Source of the DNA: Novosphingobium sp.
Lineage (GTDB): Bacteria; Pseudomonadota; Alphaproteobacteria; Sphingomonadales; Sphingomonadaceae
Assembly (NCBI RefSeq): GCF_039595395.1
Contig: NZ_JBCNLP010000006.1
Span: forward strand, 811,001-875,000
Direction of reading: 5' to 3'
DNA length: 64,000 nucleotides
Made by a program: the position numbers and the translations under genes. Position 1 is the stretch's first letter; the number at the start of each line of letters is the position of its first letter. Below are positions 36,035 through 43,974 of the stretch, piece by piece. Under the pieces are notes generated by a model. The model was not told the DNA's origin. It saw only the letters and a list, made by a program, of their open reading frames with translations, and did no database searches.

Positions 36035-36823
36035 CTAGGGATTTGCGCAAAACGTTACATCCACGCCATATGATTTGTAATCCTCTTGGTTTGGAGCCCA
36101 CATGGTGCCCTTATTGTTCTTAGCCTTCTCCAAAACACTTTGAGGAAAATTGTAGGTTATCTCGATTGGGATCTTCATCTCTTTGTAAAATGCGTAAAAT
36201 TCGCTCATGGCCTTTGTGATCTTGCCTTTCTCGATGTCGGAAACTTCCAGTTTTTGTATCTGATCTTGCGAGAATGGCCCTCCATGAAAAGCGACTACTC
36301 CGCCTTCCGAGACAATCCGCTTATTGGACCCGATAAAAATGAACTGGGCGCACGCTGACAGGCAAAATTCAGAAACTATCACTGAATAGTCGTATTTTCT
36401 AAGATACCTTGAAATCATTATGGAATTTGTCAACTCTCCACCATATGATGTAACAACGAGGTGGACGTGTTTCTTTATATGGAATTTCTTTATTGATTTT
36501 AGCTTGTCACCTTCGGACCAATAGTCGCCTCCCCATTCAATATTGCCGTTAAGGCAGAGTATATTTCCTTGCTCTATATAGGTAACTCCTTGGTATTTCT
36601 CGTTGTGGCAGCGATCAACCATCGCATGTGATGCGAAGCAAGACGCTTTGAGGCACCTTTCAAGTATAAGGTTGTCAGAAGTTTGATCAGCAACCATTTC
36701 CACCACCATGTCGTATGGGTGCTGAGCCTGCGCCGGGCCGGAGGCTATGAGCAGACAGGCAAATGCGAGCGCACAAAAGCGAGCGGTTTGCCGCAAGCGA
36801 CCGATGCTATCAGGGCAAGGCAT
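36035..36823 (-). CDS. Secreted ClpP/crotonase-fold protein (COG3904-like)
   Basis: A 262-residue protein with a signal peptide (MPCPDSIGRLRQTARFCALA, ending near AQAQH). The body has a ClpP-like core: VVTSYGGELTNSIMISRYLR (oxyanion-side glycine pair), VIVSEFCLSACAQFIFIG with a serine in LSACA where ClpP has its nucleophile, and VVAFHGG for the possible histidine. Periplasmic proteins of this type are common but uncharacterised. Codon use is AT-rich compared with neighbours, and IS fragments flank it, so it was probably acquired horizontally. The frame reaches 37060; I chose the ATG that starts the signal peptide. Confidence 0.75.
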   Translation of the reverse strand: MPCPDSIGRLRQTARFCALAFACLLIASGPAQAQHPYDMVVEMVADQTSDNLILERCLKASCFASHAMVDRCHNEKYQGVTYIEQGNILCLNGNIEWGGDYWSEGDKLKSIKKFHIKKHVHLVVTSYGGELTNSIMISRYLRKYDYSVIVSEFCLSACAQFIFIGSNKRIVSEGGVVAFHGGPFSQDQIQKLEVSDIEKGKITKAMSEFYAFYKEMKIPIEITYNFPQSVLEKAKNNKGTMWAPNQEDYKSYGVDVTFCANP

Positions 36824-37075
36824 AAGGGCATCATCTCGTACTTGGAGAAGTTGGTGAGATGTTTTGGTTCTCGGCTGCGACCTTCCCATAGTAATTTCAT
36901 AAAAATGGCCCACAATCCAGCGGATAATGTGGACCGCGACGAAGCTCCAAGGCCGCTGTGGATGCGGCCCAATGGTGCGATGGCGCCGTGAAAACAACCG
37001 TGGTCTTCTAAAAGCATAGCCTATGAAGACAGAGGGTGGACCCGCTGAGACCGATGGCAACGCGGTGTCGAGGCA

Positions 37076-37237
37076 TCAGGCGGAGATTGGCTTAAATGGA
37101 TAATCTTTATACGCCGATTGGAGAAGAACTCTCTTAATATCGGCCTTGATCTTTGGCTCTGCCGCAGTTCCGTTAAACTCCCACTCCATCCAGTGCTCGC
37201 CATAGTGCTGCAGTACTGAGAGTATCCATGTCTTCAA
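37076..37237 (-). CDS. Possible small protein with TTG start
   Basis: A 53-codon frame beginning TTG AAG ACA TGG, with a perfect AAGGAG ribosome site six bases upstream. The peptide (KTWILSVLQHYGEHWMEW, ...KIKADIKRVLLQSAYKDYPF) has a natural composition rich in aromatic and charged residues. The frame stays open upstream of the TTG for about 17 codons without an ATG, so it could also be the tail of a truncated gene. No family recognised. Confidence 0.35.
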   Translation of the reverse strand: MKTWILSVLQHYGEHWMEWEFNGTAAEPKIKADIKRVLLQSAYKDYPFKPISA

Positions 37238-37498
37238 TCTTCGCTCCTTGCCTCCACCTAAGTAGGAAAAGGCGGGCTTGTGTCGTTAATTGTGTGCTTT
37301 GAATTTTTTGCATAAATTAATATTATTTAAACGAGTTAATAAAAATATATATTTCTCTTTTATTTACAGATATATTTAATTGTATAAAAATATTCTCGGA
37401 AAAAATTCAAAAAATCTGTGATTTATTATGAATATATTTTCTTATTTTTAGCTGTTTTCGTGATTTATTGATGGCGTGGGCACGGAAGGCGACGTATG
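37238..37498. other. AT-rich spacer
   Basis: From about 37,270 to 37,450 the sequence is strongly AT-rich (runs such as TATTATTTAAACGAG and ATATATATTTCTC), the lowest GC of the window. No gene is visible. It separates the low-GC secreted protein from the IS remnants and looks like imported DNA. Confidence 0.5.
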
Positions 37499-37806
37499 GC
37501 GTTGTTTTGGATGTCGGTTGCGGCTTGGGCAGCGATCGAGCCTTATCTGCCGAAGAACCTATTCGGCGCTCAGCGTGTGGATGACCGGCGGGTGATCTCA
37601 GGTATCTTGCATGTGTTGAAGGCCGGCTTCCGCCGGTGCGATTGTCCTGCAGACAATGATCTATAATCGGTTTAACCGCTGGTCGCATCGGGGCTTCTGG
37701 CTCAAGCTGCTGGAGGTGCTGGTGCATGCCGGCGCGGTCATGAAGAGCACTGCCAAGACGGCACCTGCATCAAGGTGCAGCGTTTGGCGTTTGGCGGAAA
37801 AAGGGG
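37499..37806 (+). mobile_element. IS5-family transposase, N-terminal fragment (second subgroup)
   Basis: Plus-strand reading gives WAAIEPYLPKN, RVDDRRVISGILHVLKAGFR, then after a frameshift and stop IYNRFNRWSHRGFWLKLLE and IKVQRLAFGGKRGG. These are consecutive segments of an IS5-type transposase of a different subgroup from the copies at 35632 and 38335. At least two frame breaks and an abrupt end against an IS3 fragment show it is dead. Confidence 0.7.
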
Positions 37807-37810
37807 GGGG

Positions 37811-38320
37811 CTGGAGGTTTTCGATCCTCGGCGGCTGCGGCAGCTTAGGGATGAGAAGGGCAAGCTCAAGCTCAAGCTCAAGCTCAAGCCGCTGCTGGCC
37901 GAAAGCATCCTGAATAATGCCATCCTGAAGGATCTGCTGGGAAAAGTCTGACGACGCCAGGCTGGCGGCGAGGCGCTGTGCTACGGGTGTTGCGGGACTA
38001 TGAGATCCCACAGCGTTGGGTCCGCGTGCTGATCTGTGTTGATCTCAAGACGGTCCGGCGTGTTCATCCGCCCGATCACGGTGCCATTCGAGAGGAGATG
38101 CGCGAGGTTGCCACTCAGTGGCGTCGCTTTGGCTATTGCCGGATTGGCTTCATGCTGGAGCGTCAGGAGCTGATGATGAACCGCAAGGAGTTCTATCGCC
38201 TCTATCGGGAGGAAGGTCTGTCAGTGCACCGACGGCGTGGCTGCAAGCGGGTTCGCGGCAGCCGGGCACCGATACCCTTGCCGCTGCGGCCAGGGAGTAC
38301 CTCAAGGTTGAGCACCCCCA
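37811..38320 (+). mobile_element. IS3-family orfA/orfB fragments
   Basis: 37814-37951 encodes the C-terminal part of OrfA (PRRLRQLRDEKGKL...LLAESILNNAILKDLLGK), normally DEN-KLKKLLAE. After a stop, 37960-38320 encodes the N-terminal ~115 residues of the OrfB transposase (RRFGYCRIGFMLERQE, EFYRLYREEGLSVHRRR), ending before the DDE domain. The fragment is bounded by IS5 remnants on both sides. A hexamer repeat inside the OrfA part is listed separately. Confidence 0.75.
37862..37888 (+). repeat. (AAGCTC) hexanucleotide repeat, 4.5 copies
   Basis: Four full copies and a half copy of AAGCTC in the IS3 orfA remnant encode alternating Lys-Leu where intact OrfA proteins have a single K-L-K-K stretch. 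This looks like slippage expansion in a gene that is no longer selected. Confidence 0.8.
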
Positions 38321-38334
38321 TCTCACCTCACCGT

Positions 38335-38583
38335 TTCCAGCTATTATACAATGTCTTGTACGGCCCTTATCCCCTCGGCGCATCCCGCCTGAGCAGGCCA
38401 TTGTGATTGACGAAAATGATCCCGCTCAACACCCGCCGAGCATTGACCCGAGCCTTGCGGTGGCTCTTGGGAAAATACGGCGACAAGCGCTCCATCTGCT
38501 CATCCGTCAGCCAATACAAGCGCCATGCTCAGTCTTCTCCGGAGCCTGAATTACATAGCGGTCTGTCAACCAATGGGTCCTGA
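38335..38583 (-). mobile_element. IS5-family N-terminal fragment, relative of the element at 35632
   Basis: The minus strand encodes YWLTDEQMERLSPYFPKSH, ARVNARRVLSGIIFVNHNG and RRDAP with a frameshift at the start, then breaks off. The stretch 38378-38550 aligns along its length with 35828-35997 (many identical 15-20 base blocks, small indels). The outer end carries CAATGGGTCCTGA (38571-38583), the terminal inverted repeat. Confidence 0.72.
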
Positions 38584-38659
38584 TTATAGCGATTATTCAA
38601 TCATTGCTGTCAATGAAGCCATGTAATCGCAATAAATTTACGGTATGGTGTCAATTAAA

Positions 38660-39205
38660 TTATGATAAATATCGCAATACTATATTGCAAATATTTTCAA
38701 TTTCATAACTTGTCGCGCCGGTGAGGAGGTCTACTCTGGCGTATTGGGGTTGCATTATTGTATCAGGGGTGGACGCAATTTCGTTGCAAATAAGTTTGTT
38801 GGCATATCCTGCAGCAATGTAGGTGCTATCAATTCCGCCCATATCATAGGCGCTGCGGTCATCGGCAGTCCCCAAAGCCCTGGTGCCCCAACTATAGGCA
38901 GATGCTTGCCCATCCACAGTCGGTGTAATCCGTGATGCGGTGACGGCCCCACTCAGTTGGACCGCCGATTCTACGCTTACGTGGGAATTGTTGACGATCT
39001 CGGCATCGCCAATCAAGTTGGAGGAATCCGCAATAGCAACTGGGATCTGCACACATTTACTGATTACCGTGCTTCGAATAGATACACAATTCGAAGCGGT
39101 GATCTCAGGACCTCGTATTCCACTGAGGCCGGACATGACGATCTGTCCGCTTGGGAAGATGATATTTCCCTTGAAATTGTTAATATAGAACGAAAATTTT
39201 TCCAC
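38660..39205 (-). CDS. Hypothetical protein, doubtful
   Basis: A 181-codon frame with a GTG start and no ribosome site. The middle has a short-period pattern of small and aliphatic residues (STVISKCVQIPVAIADSS, EIVNNSHVSVESAV) that recalls parallel beta-helix proteins; no signal peptide or known family. GC is lower than average. It starts four bases after the stop of the recombinase remnant, within a stretch of decayed mobile DNA, so it may be a real acquired gene or chance. Confidence 0.3.
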   Translation of the reverse strand: MEKFSFYINNFKGNIIFPSGQIVMSGLSGIRGPEITASNCVSIRSTVISKCVQIPVAIADSSNLIGDAEIVNNSHVSVESAVQLSGAVTASRITPTVDGQASAYSWGTRALGTADDRSAYDMGGIDSTYIAAGYANKLICNEIASTPDTIMQPQYARVDLLTGATSYEIENICNIVLRYLS

Positions 39206-39208
39206 AGG

Positions 39209-39412
39209 TCAAATTTCGGTGTTTTCGGCAAGAGCAAGTGTGTCCTCTACGCCGATGCCAAGATGGCGCACTGTATTCTCGATCTTGCTATGGCCGAGAA
39301 GGATCTGGACAGCCCGCAGTTTGCCGGTCGCCCCATAGATTATCGCTGCCTTCGTTCGCCGAAGCGAGTGGGTGCCATACTCACTGCGCATCAGGCTGCC
39401 CCCGTCACACAT
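39209..39412 (-). pseudogene. Tyrosine recombinase (integrase), C-terminal remnant
   Basis: The 67-codon frame encodes the last catalytic block of a phage-type integrase: YGTHSLRRTKAAIIYG contains the HxLR box, RAVQILLGHSKIENT the LGH box, and VRHLGI stands at the catalytic tyrosine position, where His replaces Tyr, before the usual ...ALAEN tail. The N-terminal and core-binding domains are absent. The missing tyrosine and the truncation make it inactive. It testifies to an integrated element in this stretch. Confidence 0.75.
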
Positions 39413-39738
39413 TCATCGACGAACCTGGCGTGCTGGCGGGTGCTGAGGTGCCCGTTATGGTCAACCCGGCTGGGAAAGGCGTAGTCGTCGACCGCGCTGC
39501 CCCGTTGATCGAGCTAGGCACAGCCGCTGACCCGCTCAAGCCATCCCGCAGCAGCCCCTAAACGTCCGATCAAGCCAAAGTTGCCGATCACCCTGAGCAA
39601 GGCGGACGGAGGCTAGTCGCCTCATTTTGATCGGATGGAAGGCAACATGGGTGGAAGCGGGTGATTGTTCAAAGGCATAGAAGCGTTTGCTGAAAAATCG
39701 TATGGACGCGCGCGCGCTTAAAATCTAACGGCTTGCCG
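39413..39738. other. Intergenic region before the Slam gene
   Basis: About 325 bases. It is the upstream continuation of the integrase remnant in disrupted frames, then an unremarkable spacer with a GCGCGCGC run at 39,708-39,718. I see no gene and no clear promoter. Confidence 0.4.
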
Positions 39739-41088
39739 ATGGAAAGTGCACAACGCCGTAGTTATTTTGGGAGAATAAGCAGCCTTCTAATGGTGCTGGG
39801 CACATCCATCCCGCTGTCGGCAGAGGAAGCTGTGCGATCCGATACATCCATGCGGCTCTCCCCTGTCCAACTGTTTGCCTTTGCCGCGCAAGAGCAGGCG
39901 CAAGGCAGTTACGATACCGCCGAAACCGCCCTGCGCGCTTTGACCCTCAATCCAGACAAGGCGTTGCGCAACGAAGCGCGCTTTCGTCTCGCCCTGTTGT
40001 TGGCCGATCATATGAAGCGGCCCGCCGAGGCGGCTATTCTCTTGCGCCATATTCTTGACGAGCAGCCCGACGCCGCACCTGTTCGCCTCGAACTGGCGCG
40101 GATTGATGCCCTGCTGGGGCGGATGGGCGCTGCCGGGCGCGAATTGCGCGCGGCGCAGGCTAGTGGCTTGCCGGGCGATGTCTCTCGTCTCGTCCGCTTT
40201 TATCAGCAGGCGCTAGAAAACCAGCGCCCGGTCGGCGGTAGTCTGGAAGTTGCGCTCGCGCCTGACAGCAATGTGAACCGGGCGACCCGCTCGCCAACCC
40301 TGGGGACGGTGGTTGGCGATTTCTCGCTCAGCCCCGATGCGCGGGAATCGTCCGGAGTGGGCGCGGTCGTGCGCGGCCAGGCCTTCGCAAGGCTGCCGAT
40401 TACAACGGGGTTGAGCTTGCTGGGCCGCCTGTCGGGCAGCGCCAATCTCTATCGTGCGCCGGAGTTCGATGATGTGATCCTCGCGCCGCAACTCGGCCCC
40501 GAACTGGTCAGCGGGCCCAATCGCCTCTCACTCTCGGCCGGCCCTATCTGGCGGTGGTATGGCGGGCAGCCTTACAGCTTCTCGGTGGCGGCCACGGCCA
40601 ATTGGCAACGCGCAGTAGGCAAGCGGACGCAACTGCGCGTGGATGCCAGCTTTGCCTCCGTCAACAATCTGCGCGATAGCTTGGAATCAGGCGATGTCTG
40701 GGCTCTGGCGGCTGGTGTGGACCGGGCCTTTTCAGGGCGTTTTGGTGGCGGTCTCCAGGTGTCGGCAAACCGCCAGACAGCCACGGATCCAGGCTATGCT
40801 ACCGCCGGGATCAACGTCAGCGATTATCTTTTTCGCGAAATTGGCCCGGCTACGGTGACGCTCAACCTATCCTATGGGCATCTGGAGGCGGAGAAGCGGC
40901 TGCTGCTGTTCTCTGATCGGCGCATCGACAACGATTATGCCGCCAGCCTTGCTGCCACCTTGCGCAAGGTGCGACTCAAGACCTTCGCGCCGATGATCCG
41001 GCTGCGATACGAACGCAATGCATCTTCCGTTCAAATTTATGATTACAAAAGATTTTCAGGTGAAGTTGGGGTCGCTGCCGCTTTTTGA
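39739..41088 (+). CDS. Slam-type surface lipoprotein assembly modifier (outer-membrane translocator)
   Basis: A 449-residue outer-membrane protein. After a signal peptide (ending near SAEE), residues about 40-150 form TPR-like helical repeats (YDTAETALRALTLNP, EAAILLRHILDEQPD), followed by a beta-barrel of alternating strands that begins LEVALAPDSNVNRAT, a signature of the Slam (DUF560) family, and ends GEVGVAAAF with a terminal phenylalanine. Slam proteins move specific lipoproteins to the cell surface. The next gene, 43 bases downstream, is a TbpB-like lipoprotein, the classic substrate partner. The ATG at 39739 is preferred over the TTG at 39733. Confidence 0.82.
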   Translation: MESAQRRSYFGRISSLLMVLGTSIPLSAEEAVRSDTSMRLSPVQLFAFAAQEQAQGSYDTAETALRALTLNPDKALRNEARFRLALLLADHMKRPAEAAILLRHILDEQPDAAPVRLELARIDALLGRMGAAGRELRAAQASGLPGDVSRLVRFYQQALENQRPVGGSLEVALAPDSNVNRATRSPTLGTVVGDFSLSPDARESSGVGAVVRGQAFARLPITTGLSLLGRLSGSANLYRAPEFDDVILAPQLGPELVSGPNRLSLSAGPIWRWYGGQPYSFSVAATANWQRAVGKRTQLRVDASFASVNNLRDSLESGDVWALAAGVDRAFSGRFGGGLQVSANRQTATDPGYATAGINVSDYLFREIGPATVTLNLSYGHLEAEKRLLLFSDRRIDNDYAASLAATLRKVRLKTFAPMIRLRYERNASSVQIYDYKRFSGEVGVAAAF

Positions 41089-41131
41089 ATATCAAGGGCG
41101 ATATGTCGCCATTTGCAGGGGTGCAACAAGG

Positions 41132-42895
41132 ATGAAGTTTCGCAAGACAATGTCGCTGACCTCAATGGTCCTTGGCGTTTCGGCCCTTGCCGGATGCGGC
41201 GGAGATGGAGGTGGCGGGGTTAACAGCGTCAACACCGTGGGTTCGTCTCCTGCCGCAACCAACATCTCGCTGGCTTCCCTACGCGCCAGCCAGAGCTTTG
41301 CTAACAATGCCGCTACCGGCACAGCCAGCTTCGATCTGGCCAGCTCGACGACGCTCTCGGGTTCGACCGCTGCGGCGCCGCTGACCATCGCCTATGATGC
41401 GGGAACCAACAGCTACACCCTCTCCACCCAAGGGCGCAGCCAGACCTTTGCCCCTGCCGATGTCAACAGCTCGACTTCAAGCGCTGGCCAGAGCGTGTAT
41501 ATCAAAAGCAATGGCACCAACCGCGACCGGCTGACCCTGATTTCGGCCAGCGTTCCGGGGGCCAGCGTTAACGGGCCGCAATATGTCGGCATGGGCTATT
41601 GGCAGCGTAACACGGGCAATGCCAGCACACAGAACACCACCCTGGACATTTTTACCTACGGTCTCGACACGCCGGCCAACGCCGTGCCACGCACCGGTCA
41701 GGCCGCCTATTCCACCAACGTGTTTGGCTTGGCTACCACTCCAGGGAAGGAGCCTGTAGCCTTTCAGGGCGGGGGGCAGTTCAACGTCAGCTTCCTGACC
41801 GGTGTGTTCAGCACGTCAGCCTACAACACCGAGACAGGGCTTGTCAGCGGCAATTCGGTATACGGAGGCAGCGTCAGCATCACAGGCGCGGGGCACCTTT
41901 CGAGCAGCGATGGCACCTTCTCCGGCACGGCCGGATACAGCGGTGCCAACGGCTCGGGACAAGGGAGCCTGAGCGGCCGCTTTTATGGCCCAGGCGGCAC
42001 CGAACTTGGCGCCACCTTTTCGGCGACCGGCTCCGATGGAAGTGCTGCAAGCGGAGCTATCGTGGGGGTGCAAAATGCTTCCCTCACGCCGGCCAACCTG
42101 TCTCTGACCAATCCGGTGGTTGATCAGATCCTGGGAGGAAACGGTGCTCTGATCACGAATTCGCCAAGCTATGTCCCCACCTTTTCGGTCAGGGCCGACG
42201 ATGTACCCATGCAGTTGACTGAAACATTGACGGGCAGCATCAAGACAGTCCCTGGCCGCTCGGATCTGCCATACACAACATTTACCGGCGCCGACATGGT
42301 GGCACCGGCAAATCCCAATTTCACCTCCTATAGCCAGACGAGCTCGGGGCAGACCACGACGCTGGACCTTTACAAGCCGGGCAGTGGTAATACCGAACTC
42401 GCATTGACCTACCTGAGTTTCGGCCGCTGGACATTGGTGCAGCCGAACGCGATGACGAACGATGGTGCACAGCTGTATTTTACTTTTGGCATTGCGACGT
42501 CCCCGGCCGCAATCGCGGCCCGGACTGGCTCTGCGCACTACGTCGGTGTTGCCTATGGCGCCGCGGTTGATACTTTGACCCAGAAATACAGTGTAACTGG
42601 CACCTCGACCTTCGATGTCGATTTCAGTCATAGCACCTACACTGGCGGGCTAGCTCTCAAGGGGAGCGGTGCTGCCGGCATCACGGATTTTGGCAATCTG
42701 GGTTTTTCCGGCACCCTGACGGCGGGGCAGAGCCCTGTAGCTAACCTGACAGCCAATGGAACGACGGTGGGCTCCATCGCACCGGGGTTCTACGGCCCTA
42801 ACGGGGAAGAGATTGGCGGGCCTTTCCATGCAGTCCTTATGGGTGGTGGCAAGACGACAACGATTGTGGGTGCCGCTGTGGCAAAAGGAGGATAG
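41132..42895 (+). CDS. TbpB-like surface lipoprotein, probable Slam substrate
   Basis: A 587-residue lipoprotein: lipobox LAGC with the lipidated Cys22, then a Gly-rich tether. The body shows two similar halves, each ending in the barrel motif FYGP-x-G-x-E-x-G: GRFYGPGGTELGATF near residue 285 and GFYGPNGEEIGGPF near residue 552. Each half also has a G(Y/R)W...FxYG...TGxAxY pattern. This bilobed design is that of transferrin-binding protein B and related Slam-dependent lipoproteins. The bound ligand is unknown. The frame is open from 41018, inside the Slam gene; the ATG before KFRKTMSL gives the lipoprotein signal. Confidence 0.82.
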   Translation: MKFRKTMSLTSMVLGVSALAGCGGDGGGGVNSVNTVGSSPAATNISLASLRASQSFANNAATGTASFDLASSTTLSGSTAAAPLTIAYDAGTNSYTLSTQGRSQTFAPADVNSSTSSAGQSVYIKSNGTNRDRLTLISASVPGASVNGPQYVGMGYWQRNTGNASTQNTTLDIFTYGLDTPANAVPRTGQAAYSTNVFGLATTPGKEPVAFQGGGQFNVSFLTGVFSTSAYNTETGLVSGNSVYGGSVSITGAGHLSSSDGTFSGTAGYSGANGSGQGSLSGRFYGPGGTELGATFSATGSDGSAASGAIVGVQNASLTPANLSLTNPVVDQILGGNGALITNSPSYVPTFSVRADDVPMQLTETLTGSIKTVPGRSDLPYTTFTGADMVAPANPNFTSYSQTSSGQTTTLDLYKPGSGNTELALTYLSFGRWTLVQPNAMTNDGAQLYFTFGIATSPAAIAARTGSAHYVGVAYGAAVDTLTQKYSVTGTSTFDVDFSHSTYTGGLALKGSGAAGITDFGNLGFSGTLTAGQSPVANLTANGTTVGSIAPGFYGPNGEEIGGPFHAVLMGGGKTTTIVGAAVAKGG

Positions 42896-43275
42896 ACCTT
42901 CATGCCTACAGCCAGACCACATTTGAGATGCGAAGTTACTTCCGGTCGCGGTGTAGTTTTGAAACTGATCATTTGATTCAAATGGCGGGTAATCGGCAGT
43001 TTCTGCAGATCAGATCGAGCGTCCGCGATGCCACTCATTTTGCGGTCTCGGCCAGGGGGGCTGGGCGTGAGATGCTGACAAGACTTGCCGTTCGACACGT
43101 CGCGTGGGAGTGGCAGGAATGTTCCATGAACGGACGTTCATCGCCTTCTTCGGCGAGTTGAACGTAGCGACATCAATCCCCGCCGCGAACGGCAGCTTTC
43201 TCAGCGGAAGCGGTCTATCGAGTTCATACGCCGATAGAACTTGCCAATAACATGATTTAGAGTGAGAAACCGTCA
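42896..43275. other. Intergenic region
   Basis: 380 bases with no credible gene. A small inverted repeat ATGAACG-GA-CGTTCAT lies around 43,126-43,141; its role is unknown. Confidence 0.4.
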
Positions 43276-43760
43276 ATGCGTAGCGATATCGACCATCTAC
43301 CACCGGTTCAGCAGGACGAGCTGGAGCGTTCCTGATGACCGAGTTCGCCAAGGCAATCGACGGCGGAAATCAGCCATAGTGGAAAAGCGGACGTATCCTC
43401 AAAATCATCCTGTTCGGTAGCTACGTGCGTAGCGATTGGGTTGATGAGCCGGAGAATGGCTATCAGTCGGATTTTGATCGGCTGATCATGGTCAGCCATC
43501 CCAAACTCCAGACTATTGGTATATCGCAGAGGACAAGATCCTGCGCGACGAAGCCATTGGCCGCCCGGTGAACATCGTCGTGCACAGCCTTCAAGAGGTG
43601 AAACAGGCGCTTAACCGTCGCGAGTATTTCTGGATCGATATCGCTCGAGATGGTGTCGCGCTGTATGATCTACTTGGGAATGCCCTAGCCGCGCCGAAGC
43701 CAGCGACGGTCACTGATGCGTATGCAATGGCCGCGAAGTAATTTGATGATAAGCTAGGCT
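43276..43760 (+). pseudogene. Nucleotidyltransferase-HEPN protein, frameshifted and truncated
   Basis: Reading across three frames recovers MRSDIDHLPPVQQDELER, then KIILFGSYVRSDWVDEP and GYQSDFDRLIMVSHP (the GSYxRxDW nucleotidyltransferase site), then DYWYIAEDKILRDEAIG, EYFWIDIARDGVALYD and PKPATVTDAYAMAAK. Breaks: a one-base loss near 43,332, an in-frame TAG near 43,379, a deletion near 43,515 and a TAA at 43,739. The HEPN ribonuclease half is absent; the homology ends next to CAGGACCCATTG (43761-43772), identical to the IS5 end at 38571-38583. The intact family is widespread in sphingomonads and related to MNT-HEPN toxin systems. Confidence 0.75.
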
Positions 43761-43974
43761 CAGGACCCATTGCCTGGATGCAGCAGTTTATGATGCATTT
43801 GAGAAGTCGGACAGATGGATCACCCGCCAGAACCGCTTACCCCGTCCCGCACAATGATGCCCGATTGCCGCTGCCTGCAAACCAGGATTGATCTCGCAAA
43901 ACAGCACCTTCAGATTCGGGCCGAGGACATCGGGCAGGCTCTGGGCAGATCACTGCACACGCTAACCCGGCGGG

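Noticed and set aside
37862..37888. Possible CRISPR-like or satellite repeat
   Set aside because: The unit is only six bases, without spacers, and lies in frame inside an IS3 orfA remnant.
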